Of a DNA stretch of 64,000 bases, positions 26,397 through 35,754 are shown piece after piece. Under the pieces are notes generated by a model. The model did no database searches, was not told the origin of the DNA, and saw only the letters and a program-made list of their open reading frames with translations. Positions within the stretch are counted from its first letter, which is position 1. Every line of letters starts with the position of its first letter. The position numbers were made by a program, and so were the translations under genes. The stretch covers positions 44,853 to 108,852 of the forward strand of contig CAZZKE010000002.1 in the NCBI GenBank assembly GCA_964655005.1, read 5' to 3'. The DNA is from CAZZKE01 sp964655005. GTDB taxonomy: Bacteria > Pseudomonadota > Alphaproteobacteria > Rhodospirillales > JABHCV01.

Positions 26397-27047
26397 GTGG
26401 CTACGCCTGAACCGACTGATTCGGAAATAGAGGCCGGGCGGCTGCTGTTCGCCAAGGAATGCCGGTTCATGCTCGGCGCCGTATCGCTTGATGATTTACC
26501 CGATAGCGGGCTGCCGGAAATTGCCTTCGCCGGGCGCTCGAACGTCGGCAAGTCGAGCCTGATCAACGCCCTGACCAACCGCAAAACCCTGGCCCGTACA
26601 TCCAACACGCCGGGACGCACCCAACAGCTTAATTTTTTCGATTTGGGCGGCCGCCTGACCCTGGCCGACCTGCCGGGATACGGCTATGCCAGGGCGCCCC
26701 GGGAAAGCGTCCGCCAATGGACCGAACTGGTCGGCAATTATCTGCAAGGACGGGCCCCATTAAAACGCACATGCCTGCTGATCGACGCCCGCCATGGGAT
26801 CAAGAGCAATGATGACGAGGTCATGACGATGCTGGACCGGGCCGCCGTTTCCTTTCAGGTGGTGCTCACCAAGTGCGATAAAATCAGCGCCGCCGAACTG
26901 CTCGAAAGACAGGCCGAAACGGCGCGTCAAATGGCCACCCACACCGCTGCCCATCCCCTGCTTATCAGCACGTCGAGCGCCAAGGGAGACGGCATCGCGA
27001 CCCTGCGGGCCACCCTCGCCGCCCTGGCTTCCGACCTTTCCGGCTAA
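26397..27047 (+). CDS. engB: Ribosome biogenesis GTPase EngB (YsxC/YihA)
   Basis: 216 residues from a GTG start with AGGAG six bases upstream. GTPase motifs are intact: G1 GRSNVGKSS, G3 DLPGYGYA (no canonical Gln, as is normal for EngB), G4 LTKCDK and G5 TSSAKG. It is needed for 50S assembly. The arrangement yidC-engB-argB is standard in alphaproteobacteria, but here a small SHOCT gene and a 227-base gap separate engB from argB. Confidence 0.95.
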   Translation: MATPEPTDSEIEAGRLLFAKECRFMLGAVSLDDLPDSGLPEIAFAGRSNVGKSSLINALTNRKTLARTSNTPGRTQQLNFFDLGGRLTLADLPGYGYARAPRESVRQWTELVGNYLQGRAPLKRTCLLIDARHGIKSNDDEVMTMLDRAAVSFQVVLTKCDKISAAELLERQAETARQMATHTAAHPLLISTSSAKGDGIATLRATLAALASDLSG

Positions 27048-27109
27048 TCCTGACGGCCTGCGGTGCGGGCCCACCAGAATGGGCTGTAATCCCCCATGCC
27101 CTTTATTTG

Positions 27110-27152
27110 GTAACAAAATGTAACAGGCCGGGCCGCCGAAACGCTTGGTTAC
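27110..27152. promoter_or_regulatory. GTAAC direct repeat, possible response-regulator site
   Basis: GTAAC stands at 27110-27114 and 27120-27124, exactly 10 bases apart, with an inverted copy (GTTAC) at 27148-27152. Half-sites repeated at one helical turn are typical of OmpR/PhoB-type regulators. The site lies about 125-165 bases upstream of the small SHOCT gene in the 227-base gap after engB. Confidence 0.35.
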
Positions 27153-27274
27153 AAAAACCGCTTTTTCAGACATCGGGGCGCAATCGATGCGGGGTTAAAT
27201 AACATCGTCCGGACCGCATGTGATCAGCAGTTGACCCATTGCCCCGGCGCGACAGACAGGAAAGGAGTTACAAA

Positions 27275-27511
27275 ATGGGTTACGAAATGATGGATGGTTG
27301 GGGTGGAATGGCGTTTGGCGGCCTGATGATGGTCTTTTGGTTTGCCCTGTTGGCAGGCTTGATCGTAATTATCGTCAGATGGCTTGGCGGGACCCCCGGG
27401 CGGAACACCAGCCGGGACGCGCTGGATACCCTTAAACAGCGATTCGCCCGTGGCGAAATCGACACCGCCGAATTCAAGGAACGCGCACAAAGGTTACGTA
27501 TAATCGAATGA
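27275..27511 (+). CDS. Small membrane protein with C-terminal SHOCT domain
   Basis: 78 residues from ATG 27275, with AAAGGAG upstream. The N-terminus is Met/Gly-rich (MGYEMMDGWGGMAFGG), then one transmembrane helix (about 18-35), then a SHOCT motif (ALDTLKQRFARGEIDTAEFKER). SHOCT domains are short oligomerisation or processing helices. Proteins of this form are often found with metal or envelope stress genes. It interrupts the usual engB-argB pairing and has its own upstream region with repeated GTAAC. Confidence 0.8.
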   Translation: MGYEMMDGWGGMAFGGLMMVFWFALLAGLIVIIVRWLGGTPGRNTSRDALDTLKQRFARGEIDTAEFKERAQRLRIIE

Positions 27512-27636
27512 TATCCCGCCGGGACCGCGCCGGTGGGATTACCCTGGAACCGCCCCCCGTGCCACACTGCGGAAATCGCCAAAAATAATGCCGGGGGCCG
27601 GTTCCTATTGGCCTTGATATGCCCTAGATTGCGACC

Positions 27637-28542
27637 ATGGACGCGAATGACAAAACCAGGGAGCAATGGCTGGCCCAGGCGGCGACGTTGTCGGAGGCCC
27701 TGCCCTATATGCGCCGCCACAGCGGCCAGACCCTGGTTGTCAAATATGGCGGCCACGCCATGGGAGATGACGATCTGGCGCAACTGTTTGCGCGCAATAT
27801 CGTGCTGCTGCGGCAGATCGGCGCCAACCCCGTGGTCGTGCATGGCGGCGGCCCGCAAATCGGCAGGATGCTCGACCGGCTGAAGGTAAAAAGCGAGTTT
27901 ATCGAAGGGCTGCGGGTGACCGACCAGGAGACGGTTGAGATCGTCGAAATGGTGCTTTCCGGCAGCATCAACAAGCATATCGTATCGGCCATCAACGGCG
28001 CCGGCGGCTTCGCCATCGGGCTGTCGGGCAAGGACGGCAAACTGATCATCGCCGAGAAACTGCGGCGCACCAAGCGTGATCCGGATTCCAACATCGAACG
28101 TATTCTGGACCTTGGCCTGGTCGGCGAACCGACCGCCATCACCACCCATGTGCTGGAAAATTTCGACGCATCCGACATCACCCCGGTAATCGCGCCGATC
28201 GGCATCAGTGCAAGCGGCGAGACGCTTAATGTTAACGCCGATACCGCCGCCGGGGCGATTGCCGCGGCCTTGAACGCCAAGCGTCTTTTAATGCTGACCG
28301 ATGTCGCCGGCGTCCTTGACGCCGCAGGCGACACGATCAAGGAATTAACGGTCAGCGATGCCCGCAGGATGATCGACAAGGGAACCATTCACGGCGGCAT
28401 GATCCCGAAGGTCGAAACCTGCCTTGGCGCCATCGACGAAGGCGTCGGCGGCGCCGTCATCATCGATGGCCGGGTACCCAACGCCCTGTTGCTGGAACTG
28501 TTCACCGAACACGGCGCCGGCACCCTGATCCTGCCGGATTGA
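27637..28542 (+). CDS. argB: Acetylglutamate kinase
   Basis: 301 residues of the amino-acid kinase fold: KYGGHAMGDDDL near the N-terminus, VHGGGPQI for substrate binding, and NADTAAGAIAAAL and GGMIPKVE in the C-terminal half. It phosphorylates N-acetylglutamate, the second step of arginine synthesis. The usual N-terminal helix of arginine-sensitive hexameric forms is present (the first 30 residues precede the core), so feedback control is plausible. It ends 2 bases before the convergent DUF2336 gene. Confidence 0.96.
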   Translation: MDANDKTREQWLAQAATLSEALPYMRRHSGQTLVVKYGGHAMGDDDLAQLFARNIVLLRQIGANPVVVHGGGPQIGRMLDRLKVKSEFIEGLRVTDQETVEIVEMVLSGSINKHIVSAINGAGGFAIGLSGKDGKLIIAEKLRRTKRDPDSNIERILDLGLVGEPTAITTHVLENFDASDITPVIAPIGISASGETLNVNADTAAGAIAAALNAKRLLMLTDVAGVLDAAGDTIKELTVSDARRMIDKGTIHGGMIPKVETCLGAIDEGVGGAVIIDGRVPNALLLELFTEHGAGTLILPD

Positions 28543-28544
28543 AG

Positions 28545-29834
28545 TTATTTTCTTTTCGCCAGATCCGACAGGAAATCAAGCTGCCAGTTCATTTCCTGTT
28601 CGGTCAGCGGATAATCCGACCCCGGCGGCGCGATCAACACATCGGACCTGGGGATACGGCACAGCCTGAGCTGTAACTGTTCGACTATCCAGGACGGCAT
28701 TCCGGCCTTCCAGGCGATTGCCACGATTCCCTTGGCGTTGCGGTCGGACACCGCCTTCATAACCGTCGGCGCCCCCAGGCCGGACAGTTCGACCAGGGCG
28801 GCGGCGACGAATTCAAATTGACCGGATTGCAGGGCATCATTGATTATCTCGTCGGTCAGGCCCCCCGATGCCCGCAATTTTTGGGCTTTCCGCAATTTAT
28901 CGCCCGGTATCTCATCGAGCGGGGCGGCGTCATCATCGTCGCCGACGATTTCATCCAGCCGCCGGTTTACTATGGTCCGGACTTCCTCGGCGGTCGCCGA
29001 GTCCAGATCACGCCGCGCCGTCAGAATATCGAGCAGGTTTTCGGCGACGAAACGGGCCAGCTTCGGCGCGGCGCCCGAGGGCAATTGCGGGCGGGTCACC
29101 AGGGGTTCGTGCCATTGTTCGACGTCGGCGGCGCGATTAATGATTTTATCCAGCGTCTCTTCGCGAATTTGTGCGCTTTTATTACCCAGAAGTTCGGCGA
29201 TTACCTCGGTGTTGTCGGTGTTAATGATCGCATCGGCCAGGGCGCCATCAATATTGTGCCGCCGGGAAACCGCGAAAAGCGCTCCATGCACCGGATCGCT
29301 GCCGATAATTTCAAGCAGGTCATCGGTGGTCAGGACCGGTGAATATTCCAGCACCGGGGCCGAAACCACCAGTTCCGCATCCCGGGCCAGATTGCGAATA
29401 ACCTTAGCCGGGGCGTCGGCAACATCCTTCAGGGTTTCGGCGATGATCTGGCGAACCCTGGTAATTTGGTCACGGGCGAGGATTTCCAGCGCCTCGTAGG
29501 TCATTTGCCTGATCTTGTCCTGTTCATCCGGGGACAGGCCCGGGGCCAGCAGGGCGATCTTTTCGGCCAGGCCGACCCGGACTTCCTGATCGGCGTCGGC
29601 AGCCAGCAATAAATCGGCATGACGGGGCGCGGTCGAATTGGTGGCGATAACGCGCCTGACGCCGGCATCGTCGTCTTCGGCCAGATAATACAGGATTTCC
29701 GGCTTCAGATCCTCGCGTCCGGCCAGCTCCCGGCGCACCGCCACGTCTTCATGACGGGCCATCTCCTTGACTTTTTCGTACGGAATTTCGGCAGACTTGA
29801 AAAAACCGCCGAACAGACCCTTCAGACCTTTCAT
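28545..29834 (-). CDS. DUF2336 protein, second of a tandem pair
   Basis: 429 residues, all-helical, built of HEAT-like repeats: HEDVAVRRELAGREDL, DDDAGVRRVIATNS and QEVRVGLAEKIALLAPGLS, each with the repeat D-x-x-VR pattern. The core DUF2336 segment (about 130-280) contains APVLEYSPVLTTDDL. It is clearly paralogous to the upstream gene over most of its length. The N-terminal KGLKGLFGGFFKS and the C-terminal SDYPLTEQEMNWQLDFLSDLAKRK are shared in style. No catalytic motif is seen, so it is likely a protein-binding scaffold. It lies in one leftward unit with its paralogue and a diguanylate cyclase. Confidence 0.8.
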   Translation of the reverse strand: MKGLKGLFGGFFKSAEIPYEKVKEMARHEDVAVRRELAGREDLKPEILYYLAEDDDAGVRRVIATNSTAPRHADLLLAADADQEVRVGLAEKIALLAPGLSPDEQDKIRQMTYEALEILARDQITRVRQIIAETLKDVADAPAKVIRNLARDAELVVSAPVLEYSPVLTTDDLLEIIGSDPVHGALFAVSRRHNIDGALADAIINTDNTEVIAELLGNKSAQIREETLDKIINRAADVEQWHEPLVTRPQLPSGAAPKLARFVAENLLDILTARRDLDSATAEEVRTIVNRRLDEIVGDDDDAAPLDEIPGDKLRKAQKLRASGGLTDEIINDALQSGQFEFVAAALVELSGLGAPTVMKAVSDRNAKGIVAIAWKAGMPSWIVEQLQLRLCRIPRSDVLIAPPGSDYPLTEQEMNWQLDFLSDLAKRK

Positions 29835-29849
29835 ACTGTCTTTTCGCCC

Positions 29850-31112
29850 CTATTCCTGCTTGTCAGTCCCATCCGTAAAGGACGAAATTTGCCAATTCAT
29901 CTCGTCATTCGTAAACGGGTATTCGCCTCTTTGCCCGGCCTCGATAATTTCCGCCGGGGCGATGCCGGCCATGCGTTGCTGCACCTGTACCGCCAATTGC
30001 ATGGGCAACCTGGCCGCCCATACCAGGGAAACTATACTCTTGGCGCTGTGCGAAGCGAAGATATCATCAATTACCGGCATCGACAGTCCGGTCAATACGG
30101 AAAGGGATGCCCGTATCAGCAACTTGTCGCCGGAGGCCAGTGCCCGGGAGAGCACCTTGGCATCCAGCCGCCCGGCGGCCAGCAACCTTTTCGCGACTTC
30201 GATCGGCGGTTCGACACCGGGAAAACCGCCGTCTTCCCCGCCCCCTTTGTTCGGGCCGGCATCAATCCGGCGACGAACCATTGATTTGACCGCCTTCAGT
30301 GTTTCTTCGTCAAGGTCGTCGCGCGCGGTCAACTGGTCGAGCAGGTCATCGGCGACGAACCGGGCCAGCCTGGTCGCCGCATTGGATGGTAATTTAGGCC
30401 GATTTACCAGCGGCGCATGCCACAAGACGATGGTATCGGCCCGGTCGATCAGGTCATCAAGGGTCTGTTCGCGGATTTGCGCCGTATCGTTGCCAAGCAA
30501 GTCGGCGATGGCGGTCAAGTCGTCGGTCGCGACGATAGCGTCGGCGAGCAGCTCGCTGACCCCGCTGCGCCGCGAAACCGCGCCCAGGCCGCCGTTGGCC
30601 GGACCCGAATTGATGATTTCTATCAAATCGTCATCGGTCAGTACCGGCGAATATTCGAGCACCGGCCCGGCGACCGCGATTTCGCTATCCATGGCCAGCC
30701 GCCTGATTACGTCCGAAGAAACATTGGTGACGTCCTTGAGCGTTTCAGACAGTATCTGACGAACCACCGATATCTGGTCACGGGCCAGAATATCCAGCGC
30801 CTCGTTGGTGCTTTGCCTGATCTTGTCACGGTCATCATCGCTTAGATCCGGGGCGATACGAGACAGTTTTTCAGCCAGCCCGCTACGCACTTCCGTGGCT
30901 TCGTCGCGGGCCAGCAGGCCGTGTGTCTGGCGCGGCGCCCTGGCGTTCATGGCGACTATCTGGCGCACCTCGACCGACTTGTCCTCGGCCAGAAAATAGA
31001 GAATTTCGGGGCTTAAATCGTCCCGCGCGGCAAGCTTCTTGCGCACTTCCGGGTCTTTGTGCCGAACCAGTTTCTTGGCTTCGCCGTAGCTTATCTTTTT
31101 ATCTGGCGGCAT
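29850..31112 (-). CDS. DUF2336 protein, first of a tandem pair
   Basis: 420 residues with the same repeat architecture as the downstream paralogue: HKDPEVRKKLAARDDL, SVEVRQIVAMNARAPRQ, ARDQISVVRQILSETL and GPVLEYSPVLTDDDL. It differs in an acidic/Gly linker (GPNKGGGEDGGFPG, around residue 300) and in lacking the extra N-terminal hydrophobic stretch. It starts 12 bases after the stop of the diguanylate cyclase, so a shared transcript is likely. Duplication followed by divergence within the operon is the simplest history. Function is unknown. Confidence 0.8.
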   Translation of the reverse strand: MPPDKKISYGEAKKLVRHKDPEVRKKLAARDDLSPEILYFLAEDKSVEVRQIVAMNARAPRQTHGLLARDEATEVRSGLAEKLSRIAPDLSDDDRDKIRQSTNEALDILARDQISVVRQILSETLKDVTNVSSDVIRRLAMDSEIAVAGPVLEYSPVLTDDDLIEIINSGPANGGLGAVSRRSGVSELLADAIVATDDLTAIADLLGNDTAQIREQTLDDLIDRADTIVLWHAPLVNRPKLPSNAATRLARFVADDLLDQLTARDDLDEETLKAVKSMVRRRIDAGPNKGGGEDGGFPGVEPPIEVAKRLLAAGRLDAKVLSRALASGDKLLIRASLSVLTGLSMPVIDDIFASHSAKSIVSLVWAARLPMQLAVQVQQRMAGIAPAEIIEAGQRGEYPFTNDEMNWQISSFTDGTDKQE

Positions 31113-31124
31113 GTTCGCTCATGT

Positions 31125-32840
31125 TCACTGTTGTCCATTTTCAGGATTGGCCGGTTCCGCGATCCGATACCCGCCCTTGCCGTCTTTCTTGACCTCGTAC
31201 ATGGCGCCATCGGCGCGCGCGACCAGGGATTCCAGCGTTTCACCGTTTCGCGGGTCGTACATGGCGACCCCGATGGAAACACCCAGGGGGCGGTCTTCAT
31301 CGCCGGAAAACTTGCGCAGGACGCTGCTTGCTTCCAGTATTTTCTCGACTCGCCCAATGGCGACCGTGGGCGACATGCCATCCATCCACATGGCGAATTC
31401 GTCACCGCCAAGCCGGACAATCGCGTCGCCGGGCCTTGACTGTTCGAGCATCAAATCACGCAGACAGATAATCGCCTCGTCGCCGCATTGATGGCCATGC
31501 ACATCGTTAACCAGCTTAAAGTTATCCATATCCAGATAAAACAGCGCCGCGCCCTGGCCGTCCTGTTCGAGCCTGGTAAAACGCCTTGGCAGTTCGTCTT
31601 CAAAAAAGGCCCGACGGTTCAGCAGCCCGGTCATGCCATCGGTCCTGGACAGGTTTACGATGCGCTCGTGATTGGCCGATTGTTCGTTGGCGATGCCGAT
31701 CTGGTTGGCGACATCGCCCAGCAAAATAAAATAATTACGATCCCATTCGGTCTCGTCCAGCGGTTTCCAGATAGCGATAGCACCGTTTATTTCCTGCCGG
31801 TAACGGGTCGGGGTGGCGAGTATCCGCCAAGGCCCGGCATCGACGGAAACGGTGGTGCCGTCGGTCGCCATTTCCCCCAGAAACCGCTGTTCCGCTTCCG
31901 GCACGCCCAGTTCGCCATATTCGGCGGCAAGCACCAGACCGGCCTCTTTGTGATGGCGGTAAATACGGCACCCGGACGCCCCCAGGGCTTGTGACGTGGT
32001 CGCCGCCGCCTTGTTCAGCATGTTCAGCGGATTGACTTCGTCACGGATGGATTTGACAATACGATTGAGCAATTGCTCGCGTTCCCTGGCGCTTCTGAGC
32101 GCCGCCTCGCGGTCACGGTCAACCGTGACGTCCCGGCAGATACCGCGCGCCCCCAGCCAGTGGCCATCGGCCCCGGTCAGCGGCTTGCTTGACCCGACGA
32201 CACAGGCGCTTTTGCCCTGCGAAGTCCGCATCCAGATTTCAACGTTACGTTCGTTGCGGTCGCTAAGAAACAGCAGCGGGTTGTAGTCTTCCGCATTAAG
32301 CACGAATTCCTGCGGTCGCCGCCCTACCAGTTGTTCGGGGGCGAACCCCAGGACACCGGCCGGCGAGACGAAGCTGAAAGTTCCGTCCCGACCGACTTCC
32401 CAGGAAAAATCGCTGGATACTTCGACCAGATCCTTGTAGCGCTGCCGTGATTCAACAAGGGCCGAGCGCAGATTGCGTTCCATCGTCGCATCATGAGACA
32501 GCACCACATAGCGGTCGGCCGAGCCATCGCTGCCCGCGGCAATAGGGACGACGGTGATATCGAGAAATATTTCGCCCTTGCTGCCGGTCAGCACGACCGA
32601 GCCGGCGACCACCCGCCGGTCCGTTTCGGCGGCGGCTACCATTTCCGGTATTTCGCCGATGTCGCCATGATCGAGCAAGGATTTCAGGACCCGGCCCTTT
32701 TCATTGGCGGCAATCACCGTGACATCGCCAAGAACGACTACGGCAGCGCCGGGATAGCCTTCAAGCATGCCGGACGCCGCATCGGTATCATCGCCCCGGC
32801 CCCCGGGCGCAAACTCATTTTCCGGCCTATCCTTCGTCAT
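31125..32840 (-). CDS. PAS-GAF diguanylate cyclase (GGDEF)
   Basis: 571 residues, soluble. There is an N-terminal PAS-like part (about 25-120), a second PAS (about 130-255, VSSDFSWEVGRDGTFSFVSP), a GAF-like domain (about 270-400) and a C-terminal GGDEF domain. The active site GGDEF is at 478-482 and intact. RPGD nine to six residues before it is the inhibitory I-site, so product feedback by cyclic di-GMP is expected. No EAL domain follows. It heads the unit with two DUF2336 genes, which makes those proteins candidate partners of its signalling. Confidence 0.9.
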   Translation of the reverse strand: MTKDRPENEFAPGGRGDDTDAASGMLEGYPGAAVVVLGDVTVIAANEKGRVLKSLLDHGDIGEIPEMVAAAETDRRVVAGSVVLTGSKGEIFLDITVVPIAAGSDGSADRYVVLSHDATMERNLRSALVESRQRYKDLVEVSSDFSWEVGRDGTFSFVSPAGVLGFAPEQLVGRRPQEFVLNAEDYNPLLFLSDRNERNVEIWMRTSQGKSACVVGSSKPLTGADGHWLGARGICRDVTVDRDREAALRSAREREQLLNRIVKSIRDEVNPLNMLNKAAATTSQALGASGCRIYRHHKEAGLVLAAEYGELGVPEAEQRFLGEMATDGTTVSVDAGPWRILATPTRYRQEINGAIAIWKPLDETEWDRNYFILLGDVANQIGIANEQSANHERIVNLSRTDGMTGLLNRRAFFEDELPRRFTRLEQDGQGAALFYLDMDNFKLVNDVHGHQCGDEAIICLRDLMLEQSRPGDAIVRLGGDEFAMWMDGMSPTVAIGRVEKILEASSVLRKFSGDEDRPLGVSIGVAMYDPRNGETLESLVARADGAMYEVKKDGKGGYRIAEPANPENGQQ

Positions 32841-32990
32841 ATGTTTCCATTCGCATAACCCCCGGCATTAAACGCCGTCTCGTATGCCACATCCTATACC
32901 ATACCTGCAATAAGGTAGTGGATTGAATTTAACATATTACACCAATATAGGGTCTTGTAATGGGCTCGTAACGCCGCCACTAATACGGTC

Positions 32991-33656
32991 ATGAAAAATA
33001 CCAGCCTCAGAAAGGCGGAAGCCTGGGTTTTCGACCTGGACAATACGCTGTATTGCGCATCGAGCAATCTGTTCGGCCAGATTAGTGCCCGCATGACCGG
33101 ATTCATCGCCGACCTTCTTGATATCGATGAAGACCAGGCATTGCGGCTGCAAAAGAGCTATTTCCGGGAATATGGCACCACCCTGCGCGGCCTGATGGTC
33201 CGCCACCGTATCGACCCCCACCGTTTTCTGGACCATGTTCACGATATCGACGTAAGCCTGGTCGACGCCGACCCGGCCCTGGACAGGGCCCTCGCCGGCC
33301 TGGCCGGACGCAAGATTATTTTCACCAACGGATCGACGGATCACGCCGGAAGAATAATGGACCGGCTTGGCGTGGCGCATCATTTCGAAGAAGTGTTCGA
33401 CATCGCCTGTTCCGGCTTTGTGCCGAAACCGGAACCCCGGACATACCGGCGGCTTATCGAACGCCATGCGATTGATCCCAGGCGCTCGGTCATGGTTGAA
33501 GATATGGCGATTAACCTGAAGCCGGCCGCCGAGTTGGGCATGACCACCGTTTGGGTGCGCACCGAAACCGATTGGGGCCGGGCCGGCTCGGATAGCGACT
33601 ATATCGATTATCGGCTCGACGATTTGGGCCGGTGGCTGAACGAATTGCCAGCCTGA
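32991..33656 (+). CDS. HAD-family pyrimidine 5'-nucleotidase-like phosphatase
   Basis: 221 residues. HAD motifs: I FDLDNTLY (nucleophile and acid Asp), II FTNGS, III Lys in KPEPRTY, IV MVEDMAINL. A helical cap is inserted after motif I (SNLFGQISARMTGFIADLL), as in the SDT1/pyrimidine nucleotidase group. It probably dephosphorylates UMP/CMP-like nucleotides in the cytosol. It lies 76 bases before dapD in the same direction, an arrangement seen in other alphaproteobacteria. Confidence 0.87.
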   Translation: MKNTSLRKAEAWVFDLDNTLYCASSNLFGQISARMTGFIADLLDIDEDQALRLQKSYFREYGTTLRGLMVRHRIDPHRFLDHVHDIDVSLVDADPALDRALAGLAGRKIIFTNGSTDHAGRIMDRLGVAHHFEEVFDIACSGFVPKPEPRTYRRLIERHAIDPRRSVMVEDMAINLKPAAELGMTTVWVRTETDWGRAGSDSDYIDYRLDDLGRWLNELPA

Positions 33657-33732
33657 TTTTATTGACAGCCATACCCTGCTGACGCATGTTCTGGGCTCTT
33701 TTTGAACAATCAGGATGGTAGTCCCCAAGATA

Positions 33733-34581
33733 ATGAGCAACTCAGCCCTGCAAGCCGCCATCGACGCCGCCTGGGAGGCGCGCGATACCGTTAATCCGGC
33801 GACCACCGGAGATGTCCGCAACGCCATCGAAGCGGCCCTGGAGCTCCTCGATTCCGGTCAGGCCCGCGTCGCCGAACGCCAGGGTGTCGGCCAGTGGACG
33901 GTCAATCAATGGCTGAAAAAGGCGGTGCTTTTGTCGTTTCGCCTGAATGACATGGCGATGATCCCCGGCGGCCCCGGCGGCGGCCACTGGTTTGACAAGG
34001 TGCCGTCGAAGTTTCAGGGCTGGGACGAGGCCCGCTTTCGCCTGTCCGGCATCCGCGCCGTACCCAATTGCGTGGTCCGTCGCGGCGCCTACGTTTCGCC
34101 CGGCGTGGTGCTGATGCCGTCGTTTGTCAATATCGGCGCGTTTGTCGATAGCGGCGCCATGGTCGATGGCTGGTCGACCGTCGGCTCGTGCGCCCAGATC
34201 GGCAAGAACGTGCATCTTTCCGGCGGCGCCGGCATCGGCGGCGTCCTGGAACCGCTACAGGCCGGGCCGACCATCATCGAAGACAACTGCTTCATCGGGG
34301 CCAGGGCCGAAGTCGCCGAAGGGGTCATCGTCGAGGAAGGCTCGGTGCTCGGCATGGGAGTCTATATCAGCGCCTCGACCAAGGTCGTCGACCGGGCCAC
34401 CGGCGAGGTCCATTACGGTCGGGTGCCGGCCTATTCGGTGGTCGTGTCGGGTTCCATGCCATCGGCCAAGACCATGCCCGACGGGTCGCCGTCGCCCAGC
34501 CTGTACTGCGCGGTGATTGTCAAAAAGGTCGACGAGAAGACCCGTTCGAAAACGTCAATCAATGAACTGCTGAGAGACTAG
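33733..34581 (+). CDS. dapD: Tetrahydrodipicolinate N-succinyltransferase
   Basis: 282 residues from ATG 33733 (MSNSALQ). A start six codons earlier is possible. An N-terminal helical domain is followed by a left-handed beta-helix of hexapeptide repeats (about 105-240: VVRRGAYVSPGVVLMPSFVNIG, GAGIGGVLEP). It transfers succinyl from succinyl-CoA in the succinylase branch of lysine/diaminopimelate synthesis. dapE, the enzyme that removes the succinyl group later, follows 6 bases downstream. Confidence 0.96.
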   Translation: MSNSALQAAIDAAWEARDTVNPATTGDVRNAIEAALELLDSGQARVAERQGVGQWTVNQWLKKAVLLSFRLNDMAMIPGGPGGGHWFDKVPSKFQGWDEARFRLSGIRAVPNCVVRRGAYVSPGVVLMPSFVNIGAFVDSGAMVDGWSTVGSCAQIGKNVHLSGGAGIGGVLEPLQAGPTIIEDNCFIGARAEVAEGVIVEEGSVLGMGVYISASTKVVDRATGEVHYGRVPAYSVVVSGSMPSAKTMPDGSPSPSLYCAVIVKKVDEKTRSKTSINELLRD

Positions 34582-34587
34582 GCCCCC

Positions 34588-35751
34588 GTGAGCGCCATTG
34601 ATCCGCTCGAATTGTCACGCGACCTGATCCGCTGTCCCAGCGTCACACCGGACGACAATGGCGCCATCGGGGTGCTGGAAACCGCCCTCGGCGGCCTTGG
34701 TTTCGAATGTCATCGTTTGCGGTTTTCCGAGGCCGGCACGCCCGGCATCGAAAATCTTTACGCCCGCTTCGGTCGGCGCGGCCAGAATTTTTGTTTTGCG
34801 GGCCATACCGATGTGGTCCCCGTCGGCCATCGGGAAGACTGGACCGCCGACCCGTTTGGCGCCGAAATCAGGGCCGGCAGGCTGTTCGGCCGGGGGGCGG
34901 CCGACATGAAATGCGCCATCGCCTGCTTCGCCGCCGCCGCGGCGCGTTTTATCGACCGTCACGGCGAGGATTTTGGCGGTTCGATCAGCCTGCTGATTAC
35001 CGGCGACGAGGAAGGCCCGGCCATTAACGGCACCGTTAAGGTATTGGGCTGGATGGCCGAACGGGGCGAAACCATCGACGCCTGTGTGGTCGGCGAACCG
35101 ACCAGCGGAGAGTCTTTCGCCGACACCATAAAAATCGGCCGGCGCGGCTCCCTGAACGGTCATCTGATTGTCTATGGCGAACAGGGCCATGTCGCCTACC
35201 CCCATCTGGCGAATAATCCGGCGCCCGCGATGCTGGCCATATTGTCGGCGATCAACGACGGCAAGCTGGATGACGGGTCGGAACATTTCGAGCCTTCAAA
35301 CCTGGAAATTACCGCCATGGACACCGGCAATCAGGCGACCAATGTGATCCCCGCCAAGGTCGAGGCCCGCTTCAATATCCGCTTCAACGACCTGCACAGC
35401 GGGGCCGGACTGGAACAGAGGATGCGCGATATCTGTGCTGCGGTCGCCGAACCGGCGAATATCCGCTACGCCCTGGACATCCAGGTTTCCGGCGAGGCAT
35501 TTCTTACTCCGCCGGGCGCCCTAAGCAATATCTTGCAGATGGCCGCGACCGGGGTTACCGGACGAACCCCGGCGCTGAGCACGACCGGCGGCACCTCGGA
35601 TGCCCGTTTTATCAAGGATTACTGCCCGGTCGCCGAATTAGGGCTGAAGAACCTGACCGCCCACAAGGTCGATGAACATATCGACATTTCCGATTTAGGT
35701 GCGCTGGCCGGTATTTACGAAGCCGCGCTCGACGCTTATTTTGGCGTATAG
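34588..35751 (+). CDS. dapE: Succinyl-diaminopimelate desuccinylase
   Basis: 387 residues from a GTG start just after dapD. M20 metallopeptidase-like motifs: AGHTDVVPVG (zinc ligand His), GRGAADMKCAIA (bridging Asp) and TGDEEGPAINGT (catalytic Glu-Glu), with a dimerisation domain in the middle. It releases LL-diaminopimelate for cell wall and lysine. Length is typical. Confidence 0.96.
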   Translation: MSAIDPLELSRDLIRCPSVTPDDNGAIGVLETALGGLGFECHRLRFSEAGTPGIENLYARFGRRGQNFCFAGHTDVVPVGHREDWTADPFGAEIRAGRLFGRGAADMKCAIACFAAAAARFIDRHGEDFGGSISLLITGDEEGPAINGTVKVLGWMAERGETIDACVVGEPTSGESFADTIKIGRRGSLNGHLIVYGEQGHVAYPHLANNPAPAMLAILSAINDGKLDDGSEHFEPSNLEITAMDTGNQATNVIPAKVEARFNIRFNDLHSGAGLEQRMRDICAAVAEPANIRYALDIQVSGEAFLTPPGALSNILQMAATGVTGRTPALSTTGGTSDARFIKDYCPVAELGLKNLTAHKVDEHIDISDLGALAGIYEAALDAYFGV

Positions 35752-35754
35752 AAA

